Notes: generated by a model not told the origin, from the sequence alone. A stretch of 19,426 bases of DNA from an uncultured Caulobacter sp. (GCA_937991555.1 CALKHU010000021.1:1-19426); one strand, 5' to 3'; numbered from the stretch's first letter, positions 7,339-13,940 are shown. Translations and numbers: made by a program.

Positions 7339-7835
7339 GCTTGCGTCCCGGCGGCGGCCCCCTCCGTGTCAGACGCGCCTTGGATGGCGGCCGCCCAGCG
7401 CGTGATGACCGGCGCCGCGCTGAGCGTGGCGCGGCGGATCTCGGGGCGGTTCAGCACCCGCGCGGGCACGATGAACCCCTGCGTGCCGACCCGGTCGCAG
7501 TATCCCCGCTCGACGAGGCGGAGGGTGTGGCGGCGCACGGTCTCGTAGGGCAGGCCGGTGCGCTGCGAGACCCCTCGCATCGAGACCGGACGGCGCAGTC
7601 CGTCCGGCAGCAGGCCCGACGTGGCCATCTCGTTGGGGCGCGCCGTGGCGTTCACATGCGAGACCGACGCCCGCAACAGGTCCAGGAAGACGAGCAGCGA
7701 GGTCTGGTCATGTTCGAACATCGGACCGAGCACGCGTGCGATGGTCAGGTGAAGGTCGATCGCCTTCGACAGGGCGAACCGTGCCGTCCCGAGATCGTCG
7801 ATGGCCGGGTCGTGCTTGGGTGACGCGGCCCCCAT
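7329..7835 (-). CDS. Winged-helix (MarR-like) DNA-binding protein of unknown specificity
   Basis: This is a 168-residue cytoplasmic protein. A helix-turn-helix is clear at about residues 88-115 (SMRGVSQRTGLPYETVRRHTL, then LVERGYCDRVGTQG), in which GLPYETVRRH is the probable recognition helix and the following turn the wing. The N-terminal half (SKAIDLHLTIARVLGPMFEHDQ) is helical and may form the dimer interface. It resembles small MarR- or IclR-like regulators, but the family could not be named. Its ATG follows the stop of the upstream small gene after one base (TGACATG), and its end overlaps the 363-residue gene, so all three are one operon. It may regulate its own operon, perhaps through the palindrome at 8171-8201. 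Confidence 0.8.
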   Translation of the reverse strand: MGAASPKHDPAIDDLGTARFALSKAIDLHLTIARVLGPMFEHDQTSLLVFLDLLRASVSHVNATARPNEMATSGLLPDGLRRPVSMRGVSQRTGLPYETVRRHTLRLVERGYCDRVGTQGFIVPARVLNRPEIRRATLSAAPVITRWAAAIQGASDTEGAAAGTQACS

Positions 7836-7836
7836 G

Positions 7837-8097
7837 TCAGACCCGCAGGTCGACGAGGCGGGCGCCCGGTCGCTGGGGCGCAGGCGGCGCCTCCACCGGC
7901 GTCGGGATCCGCGTCAGGACCCGGCCGGACTCGAGATGCCGGACCACGAAACGGCTCGCCCCGCCGTCGGCCGCCGGTTCGACGGCGGTCTCGACCGCAG
8001 CCCCTGTTCGCAGGGCGCTCGCGTCAGCGGTCGCCGTCGGTCCTGCCTTCGTCGGCGCCTCGAAGGGCGGCCGGGCCAAGGGGGCATACAGGTTCAT
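7837..8097 (-). CDS. Small protein of unknown function, first gene of a three-gene operon
   Basis: This is an 86-residue protein with a low-complexity Ala/Thr/Val-rich middle (EAPTKAGPTATADASALRTG) and a more ordered end, SRFVVRHLESGRVLTRIPTP, followed by a proline-rich tail and ARLVDLRV. No family is recognised. The start at 8097 (MNLYAPLARPPF) is preceded by GGTGGAAG 4-11 bases upstream. An ATG at 8124 would add nine residues (MAGKCGWKL) and has no better site. The frame stays open far upstream as a shadow of other genes, so the true extent is inferred from start signal and composition. One base separates its stop from the regulator start. Confidence 0.6.
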   Translation of the reverse strand: MNLYAPLARPPFEAPTKAGPTATADASALRTGAAVETAVEPAADGGASRFVVRHLESGRVLTRIPTPVEAPPAPQRPGARLVDLRV

Positions 8098-8170
8098 CAG
8101 CTTCCACCCGCACTTTCCCGCCATTAAAGGCGTGTGGCGGCGCAGCCGGAAGCCGAGAATCGCGAGGTCG

Positions 8171-8201
8171 CCCGTTATGAGGCTAGAAGCCACAAAACGG
8201 G
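8171..8201. repeat. 31-bp symmetrical palindrome between the DUF2189 gene and the unknown operon
   Basis: The two arms are CCCGTT-A-TG-A-GGCT and AGCC-A-CA-A-AACGGG around a 3-base centre AGA. Twelve pairs match per arm, with only two A:A mismatches placed symmetrically. On the minus strand the RNA would fold into a hairpin with U-U mismatches, 19 bases after the DUF2189 stop. It has no T run, so an ordinary intrinsic terminator is doubtful. It is equally placed to be an operator before the three-gene operon containing a winged-helix regulator. Confidence 0.6.
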
Positions 8202-8219
8202 TAACCTCCGGTCGCGGGA

Positions 8220-8987
8220 TCAGCCGGCGTCGTCCGTCAGCTCGCGGTAGGCCCGCCAGCTGGCCAGGCCGAGCCACGGAAACACGAACATCAGCGCCAG
8301 GAAGCCTGTCGCCGCCGAGAGCAGCAGCAGCACGGTGATGATCAACGCCCACAGGACCAGCGGGAAGAAGTTGGCGTTCACCGCCCGCACGCTGGTCGCC
8401 ACGGCCGCGAACACGCTGGCGGCCGGATTGAGCAGCATCGGCGCGGAGACCACGACCAGGGCGTAGGTCACGAAGGCCAGGGCGCCGCCGATGATCGTGC
8501 CGGTCAGCAGCATGCTGTGGCCCTCTGCGGTGCCGAGCGCGAAGGCGATCAGCTCGTCCGATCCCCGATGGCTGCGGAAGGTCGACAGGCCGTAGACGAT
8601 CTGCGCCACCCGCCCCCAGAGGAAGTAGATCAGCACCAGCAGCAGGCTCAGGTAGGCGACGTCCTGCCGGAAGGCCGAGCGCACGAACAGCACCTGCCCG
8701 AGCGTCGGTCGTTCGCCGGCCTCCAGCCGCCGGCCGGCCTCGTAGGGGCCCATGGCCAGGATCGGCGCCACGAACACGAAGCCGGCGGTCAGCACCAGCA
8801 CCCAGAAGGCGCCGTTGGTGGCGTAGACGCCGTAGCAGAGGGCGAAGCTCGCCGCCGCGGCCGCCAGCCCGTAGATCAGCATCGGCCCGGGCGCCCGCGT
8901 GAAGTCGCGCCAGCCCCCCGCCAGCCAGCGGAACGGCGCCGCCGGCGAGATCGCCCGGATGCCGGGCAGTCCCATTGTCGCTTCCAT
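8220..8987 (-). CDS. DUF2189 family integral membrane protein
   Basis: This 255-residue inner-membrane protein has about five or six hydrophobic segments. It fits the DUF2189 pattern: a short start ending in FRWLAGGWRDFTRAPGPM, then membrane helices (LIYGLAAAAASFALCYGVYA, FWVLVLTAGFVFVAPILAMG), a cytoplasmic GRRLEAGERPTL, and further helices in the second half (SLLLVLIYFLWG, IIGGALAFVTYALVVVSAPM, LLLLSAATGFLALMFVFPWLG). The role of the family is unknown. The start at 8987 was chosen over 9059 because GGAGGAAGGG lies just upstream (CGGAGGAAGGGAAACG before ATG). The gene stands alone on its strand, with 120 bp before the next operon. Confidence 0.85.
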   Translation of the reverse strand: MEATMGLPGIRAISPAAPFRWLAGGWRDFTRAPGPMLIYGLAAAAASFALCYGVYATNGAFWVLVLTAGFVFVAPILAMGPYEAGRRLEAGERPTLGQVLFVRSAFRQDVAYLSLLLVLIYFLWGRVAQIVYGLSTFRSHRGSDELIAFALGTAEGHSMLLTGTIIGGALAFVTYALVVVSAPMLLNPAASVFAAVATSVRAVNANFFPLVLWALIITVLLLLSAATGFLALMFVFPWLGLASWRAYRELTDDAG

Positions 8988-9116
8988 CGTTTCCCTTCCT
9001 CCGGCCGCGTCTGCGCACGGTCCGGAGGGAAGCTTGGCGTCGCCCGCCGGCGCCGACAAGCCGGCCGGATGCAGAATTGACCGGCGGCGCCGCGCCGAGC
9101 GTGCGGGGAGGGGAGG

Positions 9117-9458
9117 CTAGGCGGCGACCGGGCCGGCGGATCGGTTCGCCGCGGCCCGCAAGGCGTCGCGCATGATCTTTTCGACAACGGGGGCGGTCGG
9201 CCGACGCGGCCCGGCAGGCGTCACGCGCATCCCGCCCCCCGGGCGTCGTCCGATGGCGACCGGGTCCAGTCCGAGCAGCGGGGCGATGCTCCAGGCCGCC
9301 GGCGCGGCGAGCAGGGCCGACAGCAGGCCGAGTGTGATCATCAGGCCGCCGGACGCGGTATCGCGGTCGGCGACGAGCGCGATGACGAGCGCCGTTCCGA
9401 AGATCACACCCTGTGCGATCGGATAGACCAGCGCCGCTGTCATCAGCCGTGTCGTCAT
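9117..9458 (-). CDS. Small two-helix membrane protein of unknown function
   Basis: This is a 113-residue protein with two hydrophobic segments near its start (LMTAALVYPIAQGVIFGTALVIAL and LMITLGLLSALLAAPAAWSIAPLL) separated by ADRDTASGG, then a basic soluble tail (GRRPGGGMRVTPAGPRRP) ending in a short helix, VEKIMRDALRAAAN. It should lie in the inner membrane with the tail probably in the cytoplasm. No family is recognised. The ATG at 9458 is preferred because GTGGAGG sits 5-11 bases upstream; the GTG of that same site at 9470 is the alternative. It stands alone, downstream of apaG on the same strand, with 112 bp between. Confidence 0.65.
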   Translation of the reverse strand: MTTRLMTAALVYPIAQGVIFGTALVIALVADRDTASGGLMITLGLLSALLAAPAAWSIAPLLGLDPVAIGRRPGGGMRVTPAGPRRPTAPVVEKIMRDALRAAANRSAGPVAA

Positions 9459-9570
9459 CGCCGCCTCCACGGTCGGCGGAAGAACGGACGGGCGCCGGGG
9501 GCGTTCCGGTCGCGCCGCCTGTCGCCCGGGGCTGATCTGTGCAGACCGTCGGCCCCGGACCGGACATCGG

Positions 9571-10002
9571 CTAGTTCACCCGCCGCGTGGCGCCGGGGAG
9601 ATGGAGGGAGAACTCGGGGATCTGGACCGCGAAGCTTTCGCCGTCGGCGGTGACCATCTGGTAGGTCCCGCGCATGGCGCCCGACGGCGTCGCCAGCGGA
9701 CAGCCGGACTCGTAGCGGAACGCCTCGCGCGGTCCGAGCGTCGGCTGCTCGCCGACCACGCCGGGGCCGCTGACCTCCTCGACCCGGTTCAGTCCGTCGG
9801 TGATGATCCAGTGCCGCGACAGCAGGGTCACCGTCTCGGTCCCGTGGTTCTCGATCTCGATACGGTAGGCCCAGATCCAGCGGCCGTCGGCCGGGTTCGA
9901 CTCCTCGGGCAGATAGGTCGGCATCACCCGCACCACGATGTCGCGGGTGCGGGCCTCGTAGACCGGGCTGTCCGGAACGGGACGGCGCGGGATCCGGCGC
10001 AT
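9571..10002 (-). CDS. apaG: ApaG protein (DUF525 fold, Co2+/Mg2+ efflux-associated)
   Basis: This 143-residue ApaG protein is slightly longer than the usual 125-130 because of an N-terminal extension (MRRIPRRPVPDSPVYEA). The diagnostic core is RWIWAYRIEIENHG, TLLSRHWIITDGLNRVEEVSGPGVVGEQP and the later SGCPLATPSGAMRGTYQMV. ApaG has a fibronectin III-like beta sandwich; genetic work in enterobacteria links it to divalent metal homeostasis, but its biochemical role is unclear. Its ATG overlaps the metZ stop (TGATG), so it is translated with metZ. This pairing is common in alphaproteobacteria. ApaG is not in the apaH/ksgA context known from enterobacteria. Confidence 0.93.
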   Translation of the reverse strand: MRRIPRRPVPDSPVYEARTRDIVVRVMPTYLPEESNPADGRWIWAYRIEIENHGTETVTLLSRHWIITDGLNRVEEVSGPGVVGEQPTLGPREAFRYESGCPLATPSGAMRGTYQMVTADGESFAVQIPEFSLHLPGATRRVN

Positions 10003-11186
10003 CAGGCCGCGTCCAGCGCCCGCGCGACGTCGCGCGAGAGGTCCTTGAGGTCCTCGAGCCCGACCGACATGCGGACGAAGCCCTCGGTCAGGCCGATCTC
10101 CAGCCGCTTCTCCTCGGGCATGGCGCGGTGCGTCGTGGTCGAGGGATGGGTCGCCATCGACTTGGCGTCGCCCAGGTTGTTGGAGATGTCGACGATCTCC
10201 AGCGCGTCCAGGAAGCGCCAGGCCGCCTCGCGCGATCCCAGGTCGAACGCCAGCAGGTTCGAGAAGCCGCTCATCTGGAGGCGGGCGACCTGCGCCTGCG
10301 GATGATCGCTGCGGCCCGGATAGCGGACGCCGCGGACCTTCGGGTGGGCGCCGATCAGGTCGGCGAGCGCCGCGGCCGTATCGGTCTGGCGGCGGACGCG
10401 CAGGTCGAGCGTCTCCAGCCCCTTCAGCAGCACCCAGGCGTTGAACGGCGAGATCGCCGGGCCGGTGTGGCGGATGATGTCGCGGTAGCTGTCCTCGAGC
10501 AGCTGCCGGCCGCCGAGGATCGCACCCCCCAGCACCCGGCCCTGGCCGTCGATGTGCTTGGTGGCCGAATAGACGACGATGTCCGCGCCCAGCTGCAACG
10601 GCTTCTGGAAGATCGGGGTGGCGAAGACGTTGTCGACGACGACCTTCGCCCCGGCGGCGTGGGCGATCTCCGACACCGCCTCGATGTCGGTGATCTCGAG
10701 CAGCGGGTTGGCCGGGCTCTCCAGCAGCACCGCCGCGGTGTTGGGCCGCATCGCCGCCCTCCAGGCGTCGAGGTCGGTGGCGTCGACGAAGGTGGTCTCC
10801 ACCCCGAAGCGCGGCAGCAGGGTCGAGACGATCCAGTTGCAGGAACCGAACAGCGCCCGGCCCGCCACAAGGTGGTCGCCCGCCTTCAGCAGGCCGGTCA
10901 GGGCCACATGGACGGCGGCCATGCCCGAGGCCAGGGCGCGGCAGTATTCAGCGCCTTCGAGCAGCGCCAGCCGCTCCTCGAACATCTGCGTCGTGGGATT
11001 GGCGTAGCGCGAATAGACGAAACCCGGATCCTCGCCCGAGAAGCGGCGGTCGGCGGCGCCGGCGCTCTCGTAGGCGAAGCTCTGGGTCAGGTAGAGCGCC
11101 TCGGCCGTCTCGCCATGCTCGCTCCGCATCAGCCCGCCGCGGATCAGGCGCGTCGCGGGTTCCCAACGGTTCGGATCTTCGGCCAT
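10002..11186 (-). CDS. metZ: O-succinylhomoserine (or O-acetylhomoserine) sulfhydrylase, MetZ
   Basis: This PLP enzyme of the Cys/Met metabolism family makes homocysteine directly from an acylated homoserine and sulfide in cytoplasmic methionine synthesis. The 394-residue protein shows YSRYANPTTQMFEERLALLEG (phosphate and PLP contacts), ASGMAAVHVAL, the cofactor Asp in VVDNVFATPIFQKPLQLGAD and the Schiff-base lysine K210 in YSATKHIDGQGR. The HIDGQGR form, followed by GGAILGG, is typical of MetZ rather than of MetB or MetC. The ATG at 11186 follows AAGGAAAG 11 bases upstream. It overlaps apaG by one base (TGATG), forming a two-gene unit. No riboswitch could be recognised in the short leader. 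Substrate choice (succinyl or acetyl) cannot be settled from sequence alone. Confidence 0.93.
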   Translation of the reverse strand: MAEDPNRWEPATRLIRGGLMRSEHGETAEALYLTQSFAYESAGAADRRFSGEDPGFVYSRYANPTTQMFEERLALLEGAEYCRALASGMAAVHVALTGLLKAGDHLVAGRALFGSCNWIVSTLLPRFGVETTFVDATDLDAWRAAMRPNTAAVLLESPANPLLEITDIEAVSEIAHAAGAKVVVDNVFATPIFQKPLQLGADIVVYSATKHIDGQGRVLGGAILGGRQLLEDSYRDIIRHTGPAISPFNAWVLLKGLETLDLRVRRQTDTAAALADLIGAHPKVRGVRYPGRSDHPQAQVARLQMSGFSNLLAFDLGSREAAWRFLDALEIVDISNNLGDAKSMATHPSTTTHRAMPEEKRLEIGLTEGFVRMSVGLEDLKDLSRDVARALDAA

Positions 11187-11209
11187 GGCTACGGCTTTCC
11201 TTCGAGAGT

Positions 11210-11246
11210 TGCGGCATCAACAGGAAAGCCGGGCGCCCGGTCAAGG
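11210..11246 (-). promoter_or_regulatory. Candidate metZ promoter with a palindrome in the spacer
   Basis: On the minus strand, TTGACC (11241-11246) matches the -35 form TTGACG. It is followed about 18 bases later by TTGATG, a poor -10. Between them lies a perfect 12-bp palindrome, CCGGGCGCCCGG, at 11229-11240, which could be an operator. GC palindromes arise easily in DNA of this composition, so support is modest. The -35 overlaps the last codon of the 72-residue ORF upstream. Confidence 0.25.
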
Positions 11247-11459
11247 CGCGCGGCGCGCCGGAGTGCCGAAAGCGGTTGCATCCCCGCCCGGGGCGGCCGG
11301 GGGGCCAGTGTCCCGCTCGCCGGTCCTCGCGGCGTCGGGGCCGGCCCGATGGGGGGATCGATCGGCCAACAGTCGCTTCCGCTGCGCCCGCAACCGCGCC
11401 ATGTCGGCCAGCGCGTCCGCTTCCAGGGCAAGGAGTCTGGTGATCACGTCATCGCTCAT
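11241..11459 (-). CDS. Possible 72-residue helical protein upstream of metZ
   Basis: The first 38 residues look like real protein: an acidic start (MSDDVITRLLALEADALAD) and then a basic helix (MARLRAQRKRLLADR), together a likely amphipathic or coiled-coil segment. The rest is Gly/Pro/Ala-rich and less convincing. There is no ribosome site, but GCTAGACT on the minus strand (like GCTANAWC, with -10 hexamer at 11466-11471) ends 6 bases before the ATG, so a leaderless message is possible. A GANTC site, GAGTC at 11465-11469, overlaps that element. The gene ends 54 bp before metZ and could share its transcript. No family is recognised. Confidence 0.4.
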   Translation of the reverse strand: MSDDVITRLLALEADALADMARLRAQRKRLLADRSPHRAGPDAARTGERDTGPPAAPGGDATAFGTPARRAP

Positions 11460-11594
11460 GACCGGAGTCTAGCCCAGCCCGGCGGGACGGGGATCGATCC
11501 GCCGCCGGCGCGGCCGTGGAAAGGGGCCGGAAGGGGCGCAATGTCCCGCTTTGTCTCGGGAGTATATGTCCCGGGAGTCTCGTATTCGGGGCCC

Positions 11595-11703
11595 TGCGTG
11601 GTTCGACACGCGCTCTTCGAGCGCTGCTCACCATGACGTGGAGGGTAGCCCTCCAAACAGGTCATCCTGAGCAGCCCGCGCAGCGGGCGTGTCGAAGGAC
11701 GCA
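11595..11703. repeat. Inverted-repeat intergenic element, copy 1
   Basis: The left arm (11595-11639, TGCGTGGTTCGACACGCGCT... CACCATGACGT) is an imperfect inverse of the right arm (11661-11703, GTCATCCTGAGCAG... GTGTCGAAGGACGCA), around a 21-base centre. Each arm holds its own perfect small hairpin: GCGCTC-TTC-GAGCGC on the left and GCCCGC-GCA-GCGGGC on the right. It has no ORF and no insertion-sequence ends. This is the form of a REP-type pair (two palindromic units facing each other) as found scattered between genes in alphaproteobacteria. Confidence 0.85.
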
Positions 11704-11739
11704 GGGCGGCGGAGACTCTTCCACGCGGCGGACAGGCCT

Positions 11740-11843
11740 TGCGTGGTTCGACACGCGGCCTGCGGCCGCTGCTCACCATGACGTGGGAGGGGTTCTGACG
11801 ACGTCATCCTGAGCAGCCGCGGAGCGGCGTGTCGAAGGACGCA
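11740..11843. repeat. Inverted-repeat intergenic element, copy 2
   Basis: This has the same architecture and orientation as copy 1, from which it is separated by 36 bp. The left arm at 11740-11784 starts TGCGTGGTTCGACACGCGG and ends CACCATGACGT. The right arm at 11803-11843 starts GTCATCCTGAGCAGCCGC and ends GTGTCGAAGGACGCA. The small arm hairpins differ in sequence but not in position (GCGGCC-TGC-GGCCGC and GCCGC-GGA-GCGGC). Pairing is therefore kept while the bases change, as expected if the hairpin is what matters. The sequences following copies 1 and 2 also look related (both begin GACGCAGG). Confidence 0.85.
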
Positions 11844-11942
11844 GGTCGCCGGAAGCCGTCCCCGCGTCCGTCGGCGGGAACCCGAACGGTGTTTTGCGAA
11901 TTGAGGGTTAACGACAGCACTTCGCCAGAGGGGGAGGCTTCC

Positions 11943-12161
11943 ATGCCGCTTGCGCTCCTGTTCCGCGTCTTCGCCGCCATCCTGGGGATCCTAGGGGCGA
12001 TCAATGTCCTGATCCTCGTGCTCGCCGATCCGATCGCGCGGTTCTCGCCGGTCGAGCTGCATGCGATGGGCAGCCTGACCGAGGCCCTCATCCTGTTCGG
12101 GGTCGGGGCGGGCATCTATCTGCTCGGCCTGGGGGCGGGGGTGAAGAAGCACGGGCATTGA
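11943..12161 (+). CDS. Small two-helix membrane protein of unknown function
   Basis: This is a 72-residue protein with two membrane helices: MPLALLFRVFAAILGILGAI running into NVLILVLAD, then a polar link, PIARFSPVELHAMGSLTEA, and LILFGVGAGIYLLGLGAGV ending in KKHGH. It would be an inner-membrane protein with both helices forming a hairpin. The start at 11943 is set by the strong ribosome site AGGGGGAGG ending 6 bases upstream. The open frame extends back to 11829, but that part lies over repeat copy 2 and looks non-coding. It is flanked on both sides by repeat elements and has no operon partner. No family is recognised. Confidence 0.65.
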   Translation: MPLALLFRVFAAILGILGAINVLILVLADPIARFSPVELHAMGSLTEALILFGVGAGIYLLGLGAGVKKHGH

Positions 12162-12186
12162 GGGCTTCCACACGCCCCCGACCTCT

Positions 12187-12400
12187 CGTCATGGGCCGGG
12201 CTCGTCCGGGCCGCCCATGCGTGGTGAGGCGGACGGTTGGTTGCGTGCTTCGACACGCGCTCTTCGAACGCTGCCCAGCATGACGTGGGCGGGGATAGCC
12301 TACTGACTACGTCATCCCGAGCAGCCGCGCAGCGGCGTGTCGAAGGGCGCACCGCATCGACGGTGTTCATGGGCGGCCCGAACGCGTCGGGCCATGACGG
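12187..12400. repeat. Nested compound palindrome: outer repeat family flanking element copy 3
   Basis: The outer arms lie at 12187-12221 (CGTCATGGGCCGGGCTCGTC... GGCCGCCCATG) and 12364-12400 (CATGGGCGGCCCGAACGCG... GGGCCATGACGG). They are close inverse copies of each other, and each is itself partly self-complementary (ATGGGC...GCCCAT). They belong to a different palindromic unit from the inner element at 12242-12351. The whole forms a 214-bp palindrome of palindromes in the gap before the dCTP deaminase gene. The 316 bp between 12162 and 12478 hold nothing else that can be supported. Confidence 0.75.
12242..12351. repeat. Inverted-repeat intergenic element, copy 3
   Basis: This is a third, more diverged copy of the elements at 11595 and 11740, in the same orientation. 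The left arm at 12242-12286 starts TGCGTGCTTCGACACGCGC and ends GCATGACGT. The right arm at 12311-12351 starts GTCATCCCGAGCAGCCGC and ends GTGTCGAAGGGCGCA. The left small hairpin is weakened (GCGCTCTTCGAACGC), while the right is intact (GCCGC-GCA-GCGGC). The G-to-C and A-to-G changes near the two ends lower pairing between the arms. Confidence 0.8.
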
Positions 12401-12478
12401 TCGGCTTGGTGAGGGCGAGACGGTTCTTTGATCCGTCACTTGCAATCTGACGCAAGGGCCGTGAGTAATGGCCCGACG

Positions 12479-13495
12479 ATGAACGATGCACATTCCGCGG
12501 GGATCCTCCCCTGCCAGGCCATCGAGGATCTGATCGCCCAGGAGGCGATCGGGTCGCTCACGCCCTTCGATCCGGACCAGGTCCAGCCGGCCAGCCTCGA
12601 CCTGAGGCTGGGCGAGCGCGCCTGGCGCGTGCGGGCCTCCTTCCTGCCGCGCAACCGCCGGGTCAGCGAGCGGCTGCCCGACGTCGCCATGCACCAGCTC
12701 GACCTGACCAAAGGCGCGGTGCTGGAGCGCGGCTGCGTCTATATCGCCGAGGTGCAGGAGTGGCTGGCGCTTCCGCCCGGCGTGGCGGCGCGCGGCAATC
12801 CGAAGAGCTCGACCGGCCGTGTCGACGTCTTCGTCCGCCTGCTGACGGATCACGGGGCCGCCTTCGACGACGTCGCCGAGGGCTACACCGGCAAGCTCTA
12901 CGTCGAGATCGCGCCGCAGACCTTCTCGGTCCTGGTGCGCACCGGCACGCGGCTGAACCAGCTGCGCCTGAAGCGCGGCCATCCGGCGGTGCTGCAGACC
13001 CGCAATGTCGGGGTCGACCTGTCGACCGGCCTGGTCGGCTTCCGCGGCCGCCGCCACGCCGGGGTCATCGATCTCGACCACGAGGACGGCCACGATCCGC
13101 GCGACTTCTGGGAGCTGCTGGAGGCGCCCCGGGGCGAACTGCTGCTCGACCCGAACGAATTCTACATCCTGGTGTCCAAGGACGACATCGAGATCCCGGC
13201 GCTGGAGGCGGCGGAGATGACGCCGATCGACCCTGCGGTGGGCGAGTTCCGCGTCCACTACGCCGGCTTCTTCGACCCCGGCTTCGGATCGGAGGACACC
13301 GGCTCGGTCGGCTCCAAGGGCGTTCTCGAGGTGCGCAGCCACGAGACGCCGTTCCTGCTCGAGGACGGGCAGACCGTGGCCCGGCTGGTCTACGAGCCGC
13401 TGACCGACCGGCCGACCCGGCTCTACGGCGAGGACGGCTCGCACTACCTGCGCCAGGGGCTCAAGCTGTCGAAGCACTTCCGACCCTGGTCGTGA
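12479..13495 (+). CDS. dcd: 2'-deoxycytidine 5'-triphosphate deaminase, double-length alphaproteobacterial type
   Basis: This enzyme deaminates dCTP to dUTP in the cytoplasm and so supplies dTMP synthesis. The 338-residue protein is nearly twice the usual Dcd length and appears to hold two dUTPase-like folds in tandem. The first half has QPASLDLRLG at residues 36-45, the signature KSSTGR at 109-114 and a candidate catalytic glutamate E143 in LYVEIA. The second half has VHYAGFFDPGFG near 260-271, E284 in VLEVRS and the closing YEPL at 305-308. The ATG at 12479 is the best-placed start for the conserved region (AGILPCQAIEDLI); TTG at 12428 or GTG at 12461 are possible, and no ribosome site is strong. 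It converges with the lipoprotein gene with one base between stops. Confidence 0.88.
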   Translation: MNDAHSAGILPCQAIEDLIAQEAIGSLTPFDPDQVQPASLDLRLGERAWRVRASFLPRNRRVSERLPDVAMHQLDLTKGAVLERGCVYIAEVQEWLALPPGVAARGNPKSSTGRVDVFVRLLTDHGAAFDDVAEGYTGKLYVEIAPQTFSVLVRTGTRLNQLRLKRGHPAVLQTRNVGVDLSTGLVGFRGRRHAGVIDLDHEDGHDPRDFWELLEAPRGELLLDPNEFYILVSKDDIEIPALEAAEMTPIDPAVGEFRVHYAGFFDPGFGSEDTGSVGSKGVLEVRSHETPFLLEDGQTVARLVYEPLTDRPTRLYGEDGSHYLRQGLKLSKHFRPWS

Positions 13496-13496
13496 G

Positions 13497-13874
13497 TCAC
13501 GGCCGCGCGGCCGCAGGGGAGGGCGGTTCCCGCAGCGCCAGGCCCGTGAGCACCCAGGGGCCCTCGGTCTTCACATAGGTCACCGTCGCCCGCCCGCCGC
13601 GCAGATGCCGACCGGCGCGGACCTCGGCGACGCCGCCCGCCAGCGGTCCGATCAGCCGCCCGTCACGCCAGACCTTCAGGTCGTAGACCACGGTCTGCTC
13701 GAAGGCGCCCATGTCGCCGTCGCCGCGCTCCAGCGCCACCACCTCGACGGTCACCGCCTCCGGCGGCGCGCCGGCCTCCGCGATCGCCTGCAGGTCCGCC
13801 TGGATGCGGTCCCGGGACGGCAGGCCGCAGGCCCCGAGGGCGAGAGCGACGAGGAGCGAGGCGGCGACGCGCAC
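13497..13874 (-). CDS. Small lipoprotein of unknown function
   Basis: This is a 125-residue protein with a lipoprotein signal: MRVAASLLVALALGAC, where the lipobox LGAC places the lipidated cysteine at residue 16. The mature part has an Arg/Asp/Gln-rich helix (RDRIQADLQAIAEAGAPPE) followed by beta-rich sequence (AVTVEVVALERGDGDM, VVYDLKVWRDGRLIGPL, RATVTYVKTEGPWVLTGLAL). The Asp-Arg at +3/+4 from the short linker gives no firm sorting signal, so either membrane is possible. The GTG start at 13874 is preferred because GGAGGG ends 6 bases upstream; an ATG at 13988 would bury the signal behind 38 residues. No family is recognised. It is divergent from the membrane-protein cluster at 14021. Confidence 0.75.
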   Translation of the reverse strand: MRVAASLLVALALGACGLPSRDRIQADLQAIAEAGAPPEAVTVEVVALERGDGDMGAFEQTVVYDLKVWRDGRLIGPLAGGVAEVRAGRHLRGGRATVTYVKTEGPWVLTGLALREPPSPAAARP

Positions 13875-13940
13875 GGCGAACCCTCCATTCGACGGCAGGG
13901 TGAGCCGAAGCTCCGGTCCGATCAACTGGACAAGGCTCAT

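Noticed and set aside
7837..9567. A 576-codon open frame on the minus strand
   Set aside because: It runs through the DUF2189 and small membrane protein genes in another frame and is Arg/Gly/Pro-rich there. Only its last 86 codons, which have their own start signal, look like a gene.
11187..11260. A SAM-II riboswitch in the metZ leader
   Set aside because: The expected GCTAAA-type pseudoknot elements are not present between the candidate promoter and the start codon. Only a GC palindrome is seen.
10128..11636. A 502-codon open frame on the plus strand
   Set aside because: It is the antisense shadow of metZ and has the low-complexity Arg/Ala/Gly composition typical of GC-rich shadow frames.
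11595..12400. Intrinsic terminators at the palindromic elements
   Set aside because: The stems are long and strong, but none is followed by a T run. The same element recurs three times in this stretch, so a dispersed repeat explains it better.
12445..12460. Short inverted repeat CTTGC/GCAAG upstream of dcd
   Set aside because: Only five pairs with a long loop; this is expected by chance in a gap of this size.
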